From assembly GCF_900110535.1 (NCBI RefSeq), contig NZ_FOJA01000001.1, positions 1,116,001-1,180,000 of the forward strand: DNA of 64,000 nucleotides, in the 5' to 3' direction. A program made the translations under genes and the position numbers. Each line of letters begins with the position of its first letter. Position 1 is the stretch's first letter. The DNA comes from Halobacterium jilantaiense (GTDB lineage: Archaea; Halobacteriota; Halobacteria; Halobacteriales; Halobacteriaceae). This document shows, piece by piece, positions 25,010-33,790 of this stretch. The notes beneath the pieces are model-generated. The model made no database searches. It saw nothing but the letters and a program-made list of their open reading frames with translations, and was not told the DNA's origin.

Positions 25010-25402
25010 GTGATTCGGAGCGAAGCGGCACCGGTGTTCGGAGCGTTCCTGGTGTGTCTCGGAAGCGGGCTGCTTGCAGTGTCGGCTGTCTCGGGCCAGC
25101 CAGCCGGACTCACCGGACAGTCGGGGCTGCTCGTCGCGGCCGGCGTCGCGTTCGTCCTCGCCGGCACCCCGGACAGACGCCCCGAGTTCGTCGAAGGACA
25201 CTGGCTCGCGGGCGCTGGATACGCCACACTCGGTGTGGTCGTGTTCGTCTCTGGGTACACCGGAACCGGGATTGGAGCCACAGCAGGCACGGGGACCGGC
25301 ACCGGCTGGATGCTCGTCGGCTGCCTCGGTGTCGCCCTCGGTGTCGTCACTGGCCTGCGGCCAGCAGCCGTCGGGTTCGACCGGACGGACACAGAACCGT
25401 AG
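25010..25402 (+). CDS. Small polytopic membrane protein, possible relative of its upstream neighbour
   Basis: The 130-residue protein starts at a GTG and has four hydrophobic segments (about 8-28, 37-50, 66-84 and 98-115). Like the preceding gene product it has LLV(A/V)AGV followed by a short charged loop with SGTE- or AGTP-type turns and LL/WLAGAG, which suggests a common origin. An A/T-rich box (aaaaactattt, about 24976-24986) lies some 28 nt upstream. Function is unknown. Confidence 0.6.
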   Translation: MIRSEAAPVFGAFLVCLGSGLLAVSAVSGQPAGLTGQSGLLVAAGVAFVLAGTPDRRPEFVEGHWLAGAGYATLGVVVFVSGYTGTGIGATAGTGTGTGWMLVGCLGVALGVVTGLRPAAVGFDRTDTEP

Positions 25403-25456
25403 TGACCCAGTGGCGGCGAGGACGAGCAGTGGGAGACCGCAGCGAGTGGGCCGGAG

Positions 25457-26938
25457 TTACGCCAGTTCTTCTCGCAGCAGTTCGTTGACCTGACCGGGGT
25501 CGGCGCTGCCACCGGTCTTCGCCATCACCTGCCCGACGAGGAAGTTCAGGGCGTCGCTCTCGCCGTCGTGGTAGTCCGCGACGGCGTCGGGGTTCTCCTC
25601 GATGGCTTCGGCGACGGCGTCGGCGACCGCGTCCCCCGAGGTCTTCCCGAGGCCCTCGGATTCGACGACATCGTCGGGGTCGCGGTCCTCGTCCAGCATC
25701 GAGCGCAACACGACCTCCTCGGCGTTCTTCGACGTGATCTCGTCCTCAGCGACGAGTTCGACGAGGCGCTCGAACTCGTCGTAGCGGTCGGCCACGTCGT
25801 CCAGCGAGAGGTCGCGGTAGTTGAGTTCGCCGAGAATGTTGTCGGCCACCCAGGTCGCGGCGAGGTCGGCGTCGTACTCGTCGGCGAGCTCCTCGAAGAG
25901 GTCCGCGACGGCCTTCCGTGAGGTGAGCTTCGACGCAGTCTCGCCGCCGACGCCGTACTCGGTCTGGAAGCGCTCGCGGCGCGCGTCCGGCAACTCCGGA
26001 ATCGGAATCTCCTCCTTCCAGTCCGAGACCTCCAGCGGCGGGATGTCGGCCTCCCGGAAGTACCGGTAGTCTTTCTCCTCCTCTTTCGACCGCATCGAGA
26101 CCGTGACGCCGCGGGCCTCGTCCCAGTGGCGGGTCTCCTGCTCGACGGCCATCCCGCGCTCGAGCTGGTTGCGCTGCCGGGTAATCTCGTACGCGAGGGC
26201 TTTCTGGGCGGCGCGGTGGCTGGAGATGTTCTTCACCTCGGTGCGGTTCGCGGACTCCAGAACCTCGTCGCTGGGCCCGTCCTCGCCCGCCAGCTCTTCG
26301 CTGTCCACCATCGAGATGTTCGCGTCGACGCGCAGGCTGCCGTCGCGCTCGGCGTCGAAGATGCCGAGGTACTCCAGGACCTCGGTGAGCTTCGCGAGGA
26401 ACGCCCGGACCTCCTCGGCCTCGCGGAAGTCCGGCCGGGTGACAATCTCCATCAGCGGTGTGCCGGCGCGGTTGTAGTCCACGAGCGTGTGATCGGCGTC
26501 CTCGATGCTGCCGCCGACGTGCTGGAGGCTGCCCGGGTCCTCTTCGAGGTGCGCGCGCTCGATGCCGATAGCGCGCCGGTCGTCGCCCGTACCGACCTCC
26601 AGTTCGCCGTCCTGGCAGACCGGCGCGTCGTACTGCGTGATCTGGAAGCCCTTCGGGAGGTCGGGGTAGAAGTAGTTCTTCCGGTGGAAGCGCGTCCGCT
26701 CGGGGATGTCGGCGTCGATTGCCTTCCCGAGTTTGACCGCGGCTTCGACGGCCCCCTCGTTCAGCACGGGCAGCGCGCCCGGCAGGCCCAGACAGACCGG
26801 GCACGTGTGCGTGTTCGGGTCGGCGTCGGCGGTGTCCGTCGAACACCCACAGAAGATTTTGGTGTCCGTCTCCAGTTGCACGTGGACTTCGAGACCGATG
26901 ACGGCCGCGAGGTCCCGTTCGGCTGCCTGCGCACTCAT
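25457..26938 (-). CDS. gatB: Asp-tRNA(Asn)/Glu-tRNA(Gln) amidotransferase subunit B
   Basis: GatB is the kinase/tRNA-binding subunit of GatCAB, which amidates mischarged Asp-tRNA(Asn) or Glu-tRNA(Gln). The 493-residue protein has the signature LEVHVQLETDTKIFC, the zinc cysteines in FCGCSTD and HTCPVCLGLPG, YPDLPKGFQITQYD, VDYNRAGTPLMEIV and the C-terminal YqeY-like helical tail (NFLVGQVMAKTGGSADP). The ATG at 26938 excludes a non-homologous extension. GatA and GatC are not nearby. Confidence 0.95.
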   Translation of the reverse strand: MSAQAAERDLAAVIGLEVHVQLETDTKIFCGCSTDTADADPNTHTCPVCLGLPGALPVLNEGAVEAAVKLGKAIDADIPERTRFHRKNYFYPDLPKGFQITQYDAPVCQDGELEVGTGDDRRAIGIERAHLEEDPGSLQHVGGSIEDADHTLVDYNRAGTPLMEIVTRPDFREAEEVRAFLAKLTEVLEYLGIFDAERDGSLRVDANISMVDSEELAGEDGPSDEVLESANRTEVKNISSHRAAQKALAYEITRQRNQLERGMAVEQETRHWDEARGVTVSMRSKEEEKDYRYFREADIPPLEVSDWKEEIPIPELPDARRERFQTEYGVGGETASKLTSRKAVADLFEELADEYDADLAATWVADNILGELNYRDLSLDDVADRYDEFERLVELVAEDEITSKNAEEVVLRSMLDEDRDPDDVVESEGLGKTSGDAVADAVAEAIEENPDAVADYHDGESDALNFLVGQVMAKTGGSADPGQVNELLREELA

Positions 26939-27040
26939 TGCTCCCGGATTCTCGGCGCGCCCGCTTAGGAGTAACGAAGCCCCCGGCCCCGCAGACAGGT
27001 TAGATTCAGTATGTTTGTCTGACGCACGTCCGATACACCC

Positions 27041-27050
27041 TTTTACGTAT
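27041..27050 (+). promoter_or_regulatory. TATA-like box of the smc operon
   Basis: The sequence ttttacgtat is centred about 25 nt before the ATG at 27070, predicting a leaderless transcript running into smc and scpA. Confidence 0.55.
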
Positions 27051-27069
27051 CGAGACCGGTTCACACGGT

Positions 27070-27345
27070 ATGAGCGACGACGACCGCGTGGACGAACTGG
27101 AAGACCGCGTCGCCGAGCTGGAGGCGACCGTGCGCGGACTGACCGAGGAGCTCGTCGACGCCAGCGAGCGCATCCGAACGCTCGAGGGGGAACTCGACCG
27201 GACGCCCTCGACTTCGGAGCTCCGCGAGGCCCGCGAGGAGGAGCCGGTCACGCCGGCCGGCGAGGCAGACGAAGCGCCTAAGACGGCCGAGGACGAGGCG
27301 ACGGACAACGAGGAGTCGGGCCTGGACGACATCATCGTCGCCTGA
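27070..27345 (+). CDS. Small acidic coiled-coil protein
   Basis: The 91-residue protein begins with a continuous heptad pattern (VDELEDRVAELEATVRGL, about 7-24, continuing to 52) followed by an acidic low-complexity tail ending LDDIIVA. It is the first gene of the smc-scpA operon, 18 bases upstream of smc. The coiled coil and position suggest an accessory factor of the Smc complex or a structural partner, but that is inference. I recall haloarchaeal homologues only as uncharacterised. Confidence 0.7.
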   Translation: MSDDDRVDELEDRVAELEATVRGLTEELVDASERIRTLEGELDRTPSTSELREAREEEPVTPAGEADEAPKTAEDEATDNEESGLDDIIVA

Positions 27346-27363
27346 GGACGGCTCCGTTCCCCA

Positions 27364-30300
27364 ATGTACATCGACGAAATCGTCCTCGAGAACTTCAAGA
27401 GCTTCGCGGGAACGACTCGCATCCCCTTCTACGAGGATTTCACCACCATCAGCGGGCCGAACGGCTCCGGGAAGTCGAACATCATCGACGCCGTGCTGTT
27501 CTCGCTGGGGCTGGCCCGCACGTCGGGGATGCGCGCCGAGAAGCTCACCGACCTCATCTACAACCCGGCGCACGAGGACGCCGAAGGCACGTCCGGCCCG
27601 GCGGAAGCCAGCGTCGAGGTCGTCCTGAACAACGAGGACGACACGCTCTCCCGCTCGCAGGTGACGACCGCCGCGGGCTCGGACAGCGTCGGTGACGTGG
27701 ACACGATTACCGTGAAGCGTCGGGTGAAACGCACCGACGACAACTACTACTCGTACTACTACCTGAACGGGCGGTCGGTGAACCTCTCGGACATCCAGGA
27801 CCTGCTCGCGCAGGCTGGCGTGGCCCCCGAGGGCTACAACGTCGTGATGCAGGGCGACGTCACCGGCATCATCAACATGACCGCTGGCGAGCGCCGCGAA
27901 ATCGTCGACGAGATCGCGGGCGTCGCGGAGTTCGACGCGAAGAAGGGCGACGCCTTCGACGAACTGGAGGTCGTCGAGGAGCGCATCGGCGAGGCCGACC
28001 TGAAAATCGAGGAGAAACGCGACCGCCTCGAACAGCTCGCCGACGAGCGGGAGACCGCACTGGAGTACAAAGGTCTCCAAGACGAGAAAGAAGAGTACGA
28101 GAGCTACGCGAAGGCCGCCGAACTGGAGGAGAAGCGCGCCGACGTGGAGGCGACTCGGGCGGACATCGCCGACCGGGAGGCCGAACTCGATGACCTGGAA
28201 GCGGAACTCGACGAGCGCCGCGGCACCGTCCTCCGCCTCGAAGAGGACCTCGAAGACCTGAACGCCGACATCGAGCGCAAGGGCGAGGACGAGCAGCTCG
28301 CCATCAAGCGCGAGATGGAGGAGGTGAAGGGCGACATCTCGCGGCTGGAGGACAAGGTCGAGGCCTGTGAGGACCGCATCCAGGACGCGGAGGCCGAGCG
28401 CCGGGAGGCGTTCGTCGAGATCGACCGCAAGCAGGAGCAGATCGACGAACTCGACGACGACATCAAGGACGTCAAAGTCGAGAAGGCGTCGGTGACGGCC
28501 GACGTCCAGGAGCGCCGCAGCGACCTCGCGGACGTGGAGGCCGAAATCGAGTCCGTCGACACGGAGTTCGACGAGCTCAAGGCCGAGTTGGCGGAGAAGA
28601 AGGAGGCCATCGAGGCCGCCAAAAGCGAGCGCAACGACCTGCAGCGCGAGCAGGACCGGCTGCTCGACGAGGCGAAACGTCGCAGCGAGGAGCTGGACGA
28701 GGCCGAGAGCGAACTGGAGGACGCACGCGAGGAGATTCCCGAACTGGACGCGAAACTCGACGAGCTCGCGAACGAACTGGAGAAGGCGAAGAAGAACCGC
28801 GAGCAGATCAACGGCGTCGTCGAGGACCTCAAGCAGGAGAAGTCCGAGCGCCAGGACGACCTCGCGGAGGTCGAGGACGACCTCTCGGCGGCCCAGGAGG
28901 AGTACGCGCGCCTGGAGGCGCAGGCCGACCAGTCCGGTGACTCCTCGTACGGGAAGGCCGTGACGACCGTCCTGAACAGCGGGAAAGAGGGCGTCCACGG
29001 CACCGTCGGCCAGCTCGGGGGCGTGCGCGAGCAGTACGCGACCGCGTGCGAGACGGCGGCGGGTGGCCGGCTGGCGAACGTAGTGGTGGACGACGACAGC
29101 GTCGGTCAGCGCTGCATCGAGTACCTCAAACAGCGCAACGCGGGCCGCGCGACGTTTCTCCCCATCACGGAGATGCACAACCGGTCGCTGCCGAGCGCAC
29201 CGAGCGTGCCGGGCGTGGTGGACTTCGCGTACAACCTCGTGGACTTCGATTCGCAGTACGCGGCGGTCTTCTCGTACGTGCTCGGGGACACGCTCGTCGT
29301 TGAGGACATGGAGACGGCGCGGGACCTGATGGGCGACTACCGGCTCGTGACGCTGGACGGTGACCTCGTGGAGAAGTCCGGCGCGATGACGGGCGGCAGC
29401 CGGTCGGGCTCCCGGTACTCGTTCTCGAAGTCCGGCAAGGGGCAACTCGAACGGGTCGCCGAGCGCATCCAGCGCCTCGAGGACGAACGCGAGGACATCA
29501 GGCAGGACATCCGCGAGATCGACCAGCGGCTGGACGACGCGCGGGACCGCCGGCAGGACGCTACCGACCAGGTGCGGTCCATCCAGAACGACATCGAGGC
29601 CGCCGAGTCCGACCGCGAGGCCGCCGAGGGGCGCATCGAAGCCCGGGAGGCACGCATCGAGGAGCTCCGGGCGGAGCGCGAGGACGTCGACGAGGAGATG
29701 CAGGCCATCGAGGCCGACATCGCCGAGAAGCAAGACGAGATTGCCGATCTGGAGGCCTCCGTGGAGGAACTCGAAGCCGAGCTCGCGGACTCAAAGATTC
29801 CCGAACTCACCGCGGAGAAGGAGGACATCGAGGCCGAAATCGCGGACCTAGAGGACCGCGTGGACGACCTCGACGGCGAACTGAACAGCCTCGAACTGGA
29901 GAAGGAGTACGCCGAGGACGCCGTCGAGGACCTCCACGACGACATCGAGGACGCCCAGAACCGGAAGGCAGACCAGCAGGAACGCATCGAGGAACTGGAG
30001 GCCGACATCGAGACCAAGCAGGCCGAACTGGAGGAGAAAGAGGAAGCCGTCGCCGAACTGGAAGCGGAGCTTGCGGACCTCAAGAGCGAGCGTGAAGACC
30101 TCAAGGCGGACCTCCGGGAGGCGAAGGACGCCCGCGACGAGCAAGCCAGCGAGGTCGAGACGGTCCGGAACCGCCTAGAGAGCCTGCGGACGGCCGAAGA
30201 GAAACTCAGCGAGGAAATCGACGAACTGGAAGACGCCGTCGGGGACTACGACCCCGAGGAGATTCCAGACTTAGACGAGGTCGAGGAGAACGTCGCGCGC

Positions 30301-30936
30301 CTGGAGCGCCGCATGGAGGCCCTGGAGCCCGTGAACATGCTCGCCATCGAGGAGTACGACGACGTGGAGGCCGACCTCGACGACCTCGAAGCCAAGCGGG
30401 AGACGCTCGTGGAGGAGGCCGAGGGCATCCGAGACCGCATCGCGCGCTACGACGAGCAGAAGAAGGCGACGTTCATGGAGGCGTTCGACGCCATCAACGA
30501 GCACTTCCAGCGCATCTTCTCCCGGCTCTCGGCGGGCACCGGCGAACTCGAACTCGACGACCCCGAGGACCCCTTCGAGGGCGGGCTGACGATGAAGGCC
30601 CAGCCCGCGGACAAGCCGGTCCAGCGGCTGGACGCGATGAGCGGCGGGGAGAAGTCCCTGACCGCGCTCGCGTTCATCTTCGCAATCCAGCGGCACAACC
30701 CCGCGCCGTTCTACGCACTCGACGAGGTGGACGCGTTCCTCGACGCCGTGAACGCCGACCGCGTCGGCGAACTCGTCGACGAGCTCGCGGGCGACGCCCA
30801 GTTCGTGGTCGTCAGCCACCGGTCGGCGATGCTCGACCGGTCCGAGCGCGCCATCGGCGTGACGATGCAGGAGAACAACCAGAGCGTCGTCACCGGCATC
30901 GACCTCTCCGCGCAGGGGGCGACAGCCGATGACTAG
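27364..30936 (+). CDS. smc: Chromosome segregation protein Smc
   Basis: Smc is the large ATPase of the chromosome-organising complex with kleisin ScpA. The 1190-residue protein has the Walker A GPNGSGKSN near residue 36, a first coiled coil (about 170-510), the hinge (about 530-650, with GVHGTVGQL and RATFLPITEM), a second coiled coil, the ABC signature MSGGEKSLTALAF and Walker B FYALDEVDAFLDA near the C terminus. Length is standard. Its last eight bases overlap the scpA start, a strong sign of coupled translation. Confidence 0.97.
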   Translation: MYIDEIVLENFKSFAGTTRIPFYEDFTTISGPNGSGKSNIIDAVLFSLGLARTSGMRAEKLTDLIYNPAHEDAEGTSGPAEASVEVVLNNEDDTLSRSQVTTAAGSDSVGDVDTITVKRRVKRTDDNYYSYYYLNGRSVNLSDIQDLLAQAGVAPEGYNVVMQGDVTGIINMTAGERREIVDEIAGVAEFDAKKGDAFDELEVVEERIGEADLKIEEKRDRLEQLADERETALEYKGLQDEKEEYESYAKAAELEEKRADVEATRADIADREAELDDLEAELDERRGTVLRLEEDLEDLNADIERKGEDEQLAIKREMEEVKGDISRLEDKVEACEDRIQDAEAERREAFVEIDRKQEQIDELDDDIKDVKVEKASVTADVQERRSDLADVEAEIESVDTEFDELKAELAEKKEAIEAAKSERNDLQREQDRLLDEAKRRSEELDEAESELEDAREEIPELDAKLDELANELEKAKKNREQINGVVEDLKQEKSERQDDLAEVEDDLSAAQEEYARLEAQADQSGDSSYGKAVTTVLNSGKEGVHGTVGQLGGVREQYATACETAAGGRLANVVVDDDSVGQRCIEYLKQRNAGRATFLPITEMHNRSLPSAPSVPGVVDFAYNLVDFDSQYAAVFSYVLGDTLVVEDMETARDLMGDYRLVTLDGDLVEKSGAMTGGSRSGSRYSFSKSGKGQLERVAERIQRLEDEREDIRQDIREIDQRLDDARDRRQDATDQVRSIQNDIEAAESDREAAEGRIEAREARIEELRAEREDVDEEMQAIEADIAEKQDEIADLEASVEELEAELADSKIPELTAEKEDIEAEIADLEDRVDDLDGELNSLELEKEYAEDAVEDLHDDIEDAQNRKADQQERIEELEADIETKQAELEEKEEAVAELEAELADLKSEREDLKADLREAKDARDEQASEVETVRNRLESLRTAEEKLSEEIDELEDAVGDYDPEEIPDLDEVEENVARLERRMEALEPVNMLAIEEYDDVEADLDDLEAKRETLVEEAEGIRDRIARYDEQKKATFMEAFDAINEHFQRIFSRLSAGTGELELDDPEDPFEGGLTMKAQPADKPVQRLDAMSGGEKSLTALAFIFAIQRHNPAPFYALDEVDAFLDAVNADRVGELVDELAGDAQFVVVSHRSAMLDRSERAIGVTMQENNQSVVTGIDLSAQGATADD

Positions 30937-32089
30937 CGAGGGCAGCGCGGACGAGCGTAGCGAGTCCGCGACAGAGCGAGCGGGGAGCAACGCGACCCGC
31001 GAGCAAGGAGAGCCGGAGGCGACGGAGCCCTCGGAGAAGGCGAGCGGTGAGCGGAACGAGCCGCGAGACAGCGACGAATCGGAAGAGGAGCGTACCGACG
31101 GTGGCGACATCCCGCTCGACATCACCGGCCACGAAGACCGCAAGCAGGAGCGCGACGGCGACGACGCGGGAGCGGTGTTCGGTGGCGGCGAAACCGCGGC
31201 CGATGCCGACAAGGACGACGGCAGCGACGAAATCGTGGACGCCGAGTCCCTGCTCGAAGAGTCGCCGGCGGATCCCGAGCCGAACCCGGAGGACGACGAA
31301 GTCGAGCCCGTGGAGTTGCTCGTGCAGTTGGCGAAGCGGGGTGACATCGAGCCATGGGACATCGACATCGTCGCGGTGACCGACGAGTTCCTGGCGGCGC
31401 TCGACGAGGCCGACCTGCGGACGTCCGGGCGGGCGCTGTTCTACGCGAGCGTGCTGCTGCGGATGAAGAGCGACGCGATGCTCGACGACGGCGAGGACGA
31501 CGAGCCCGACGAGGAGGAGCCCGAGCGCGCGCCCTGGGAGCCCCCGCCGCCGGGTGAGGACGGCGAGCAGCCGGCCTACGACCCGGTAGCGGCCCTGGAG
31601 TCCGAGATGGACCGCCGGCTGGAGCGCAAGCACGCCCGCGGGAGCCCGGAGACGCTGGACGAACTCGTGCGCGAACTCCGGGAGGCCGAGCGCGGGTCGT
31701 GGTGGAAAGAGTCCCGCGAGTACGACACCTCGGAGAGCCCGCAGGGGTTCCGGCGCGGCGTCCAGGAACTCGATTACCACAGCGGCGACGAGTTCCGGAT
31801 GGACGACGAGCCGACCGCGGAGGACGCCCTCGGGAACGCCCACGAGGAGGACATCGAGGCGACCATCGCGGACGTCGAGGTGGTGCTCGACGAGCAGTAC
31901 GAATCGGGCCGGACGGAGGTCCTCTACCGCGAGATCGCGGACGCCGGCCCGTCCAGAGTCGAGACGTTCCTCGCCTTGCTCTTTCTCGCGCACCGGGGTG
32001 CGGTCACGCTGGAACAGGACGACCTGTTCGGCGACCTCTGGGTCTGCGACGTCGACGCTGCAGAAGGACGGGAGCCGGCGACGATTTAG
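30929..32089 (+). CDS. scpA: Segregation and condensation protein A (kleisin)
   Basis: ScpA bridges the Smc heads. The 386-residue protein has an N-terminal kleisin domain starting only near residue 127 (EPVELLVQLAKRGDIEPWDI, IVAVTDEFLAALDEADLRTSGRALFYAS) and a C-terminal winged-helix region (TFLALLFLAHRGAVTLEQDDLFGDLWV). The first 120 residues are an acidic Ser/Glu/Asp-rich tail not found in bacterial ScpA. At the DNA level it resembles haloarchaeal intergenic repeat sequence. ATG overlaps the smc stop by eight bases. No scpB is visible downstream. Confidence 0.9.
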   Translation: MTSEGSADERSESATERAGSNATREQGEPEATEPSEKASGERNEPRDSDESEEERTDGGDIPLDITGHEDRKQERDGDDAGAVFGGGETAADADKDDGSDEIVDAESLLEESPADPEPNPEDDEVEPVELLVQLAKRGDIEPWDIDIVAVTDEFLAALDEADLRTSGRALFYASVLLRMKSDAMLDDGEDDEPDEEEPERAPWEPPPPGEDGEQPAYDPVAALESEMDRRLERKHARGSPETLDELVRELREAERGSWWKESREYDTSESPQGFRRGVQELDYHSGDEFRMDDEPTAEDALGNAHEEDIEATIADVEVVLDEQYESGRTEVLYREIADAGPSRVETFLALLFLAHRGAVTLEQDDLFGDLWVCDVDAAEGREPATI

Positions 32090-32787
32090 AGCTGGAACCA
32101 GCCGGTCTCGCGGCCGGAGTCGTGGAGCCGCCAGCGCTGGCGGGCGTCCCCGGTCGCGGTCGTCTCGATGTCGACGGTGGCATCGAACAGCGGCTCGAAC
32201 GTGCCAAGTCGGCCGTCGCCGACCGTCTCGGAGACGTGGACGTGTCCCATGCCGTCGACGTCGCGGACGGCACCCGACAGAAGGTGGAGGAGCCGGAACA
32301 GCCCCTCTTCGGAGGCGTCCCCGGCTTCGACGGCTTCCAGCAGCGGGTCGAGGCCGTCGAGACAGAGCCGGACCTCGCTGGGGGCGTCGGCGTCAGAGGC
32401 GACGCGGTCGAGCGCGTCCCGTGTGGTCGCGTAGAGGTCGTCGAAGTCCGTCTGGTCGGAGACGCGAGCGTACCAGTCGTCGCCCGCAGCGGGCTGCGGG
32501 GTCGTCGCGGCGCTGGCCGCGGCCGCGCTCCGCGTGTCGGGGGTGGCGTCGACGACGGCGAACGACCCGGGGTCGGTGCGGCGGGGCCGGTGTCGGTCGA
32601 GGATTTCGGAGACGTCCGCCGACGTGGTGAGGAAGACGTGACTGCGGTCGAGTTCGGGTGCGCCGAGCAGGCGCTGGCAGGCGGCGCTCCGGCCGGGAGC
32701 GTCGCTGGCGACGAGGACTGTGCAGCCGCCGCGTTTGAGCTCGGCGAGCTCCGTCGAGAACGCCTGCGCGTCCACGTCACCATTCAT
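32086..32787 (-). CDS. DUF7504-like protein with degenerate RecA/KaiC fold
   Basis: The 233-residue protein has a RecA-like pattern: VLVASDAPGRSAACQRLLG at the place of the P loop but without the GK[ST], and RLCLDGLDPLLEAVEAGD in place of Walker B. Ala/Pro-rich spacer near residue 90. It resembles small haloarchaeal proteins seen near signalling genes, thought to be non-hydrolysing KaiC relatives. Function is unknown. Its stop interlocks with the scpA stop. The ATG at 32787 fits a TATA-like box some 30 nt upstream. Confidence 0.65.
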   Translation of the reverse strand: MNGDVDAQAFSTELAELKRGGCTVLVASDAPGRSAACQRLLGAPELDRSHVFLTTSADVSEILDRHRPRRTDPGSFAVVDATPDTRSAAAASAATTPQPAAGDDWYARVSDQTDFDDLYATTRDALDRVASDADAPSEVRLCLDGLDPLLEAVEAGDASEEGLFRLLHLLSGAVRDVDGMGHVHVSETVGDGRLGTFEPLFDATVDIETTATGDARQRWRLHDSGRETGWFQL

Positions 32788-32813
32788 ACTTATCATAACC
32801 AACGTGAGACCGG

Positions 32814-32820
32814 TATTTAC
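32814..32820 (-). promoter_or_regulatory. TATA-like box of the degenerate RecA-fold gene
   Basis: On the minus strand gtaaata is centred 30 nt before the ATG at 32787. Confidence 0.5.
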
Positions 32821-32861
32821 ATTTTGTGTCTACTCGCCCGAATCTTAGTGCGTTCGGCGTG

Positions 32862-33716
32862 CTACAGGTAGTCGCCGAGAATCGGGTCGACGCGCTCTCG
32901 GGTGTCCTCGGGGATGGCCTCCGTCGGCGTGTTCACGGTGCCTTCGAGGCTGTGCCCGCAGTCGCAGTCCCGCTCCTCGGGCAGCGTCTCGATGGCGTGT
33001 TCGACGGTCGCCTTGATGGCGTCCTCGTTGGCGGCGGCGTTCTCCAGAACTTCGTCGAGCGTGACCTCGCTGTCGGCCTTCCACACGTCGTAGTCGGTGA
33101 CGCCAGCGACAGTCGCGTAACACATCTCGGCTTCCCGGGCGAGCTTCGCCTCTGGGATGGCGGTCATGCCGACGAGGTCCCAGCCCTGGCTCTTGTAGAA
33201 CTCCGACTCGGCGCGCGTCGAGTACTGCGGGCCCTCGATGCAGACGTAGGTGCCGCCCTTCTGGGAGTCCGCGTCGGTCGCGTCTTCGGCGGCGTCGTGG
33301 AGGTGTTCGACCATGTGCGGGCAGTAGGGGTCCGCGAACGGCTGGTGGACGACCACGCCGTCCCCGAAGAACGTCGAGTCGCGGTGCTTCGTCCGGTCGA
33401 AAATCTGGTCCGGGACGACCAGCGTCTGCGGGGACAGCTCCTCCTTGAGGCTGCCGACGGCGTTCGACGCGAGGATGCGCTCGACGCCGAGCTGCTTGAG
33501 CGCGTAGATGTTCGCTCGGTACGGGAGGTTCGTCGGCGACCGCTGGTGGTCGGGGCCGTGCCGCGGCAGGAACGCGACCTCGGTGCCGGTGTCGCCGAAC
33601 TCGCCGACCGTCACGGGCGCACTCGGGTCGCCGTACGGCGTCGAGATGTCCTCTTCGCGGACGTCGTTCAGGGGCAGCGCCTCGTAGATGCCGGACCCGC
33701 CGATGAAGCCGATCAT
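32862..33716 (-). CDS. mtnP: S-methyl-5'-thioadenosine phosphorylase
   Basis: This enzyme splits methylthioadenosine (a by-product of polyamine and SAM chemistry) into adenine and methylthioribose-1-phosphate. The 284-residue protein shows GFIGGSGIYEA, the phosphate and base-site block PRHGPDHQRSPTNLPYRANI, ASNAVGSL, and TYVCIEGPQYSTRAESEFY with VGMTAIPEAKLAREAEMCY. The HQRSPT and MT(A/V) variants mark the MTAP rather than the PNP branch, although archaeal members can accept other nucleosides. It lies 74 bases downstream of a purine phosphoribosyltransferase gene on the same strand. Confidence 0.9.
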   Translation of the reverse strand: MIGFIGGSGIYEALPLNDVREEDISTPYGDPSAPVTVGEFGDTGTEVAFLPRHGPDHQRSPTNLPYRANIYALKQLGVERILASNAVGSLKEELSPQTLVVPDQIFDRTKHRDSTFFGDGVVVHQPFADPYCPHMVEHLHDAAEDATDADSQKGGTYVCIEGPQYSTRAESEFYKSQGWDLVGMTAIPEAKLAREAEMCYATVAGVTDYDVWKADSEVTLDEVLENAAANEDAIKATVEHAIETLPEERDCDCGHSLEGTVNTPTEAIPEDTRERVDPILGDYL

Positions 33717-33790
33717 GTCCTCGTGTGGTGCCGGCAGCGTCCTAAAAGAATCGGAGTGCGGCGGGAGGAGTCGTGGCGGAGCGCGTTCGG

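Noticed and set aside
27013-27025. The 13-mer gtttgtctgacgc shared with the minus strand at 3484-3496, both in promoter regions
   Set aside because: Pairs of 13-base matches are expected by chance in 64 kb read on both strands, spacing to the starts differs, and no symmetry supports a common operator.
27061-29733. A very long open frame on the minus strand opposite smc
   Set aside because: It is the frame shadow of a G+C-rich gene on the other strand; its Leu/Val/Arg-rich product has no domain, while smc has all expected motifs.
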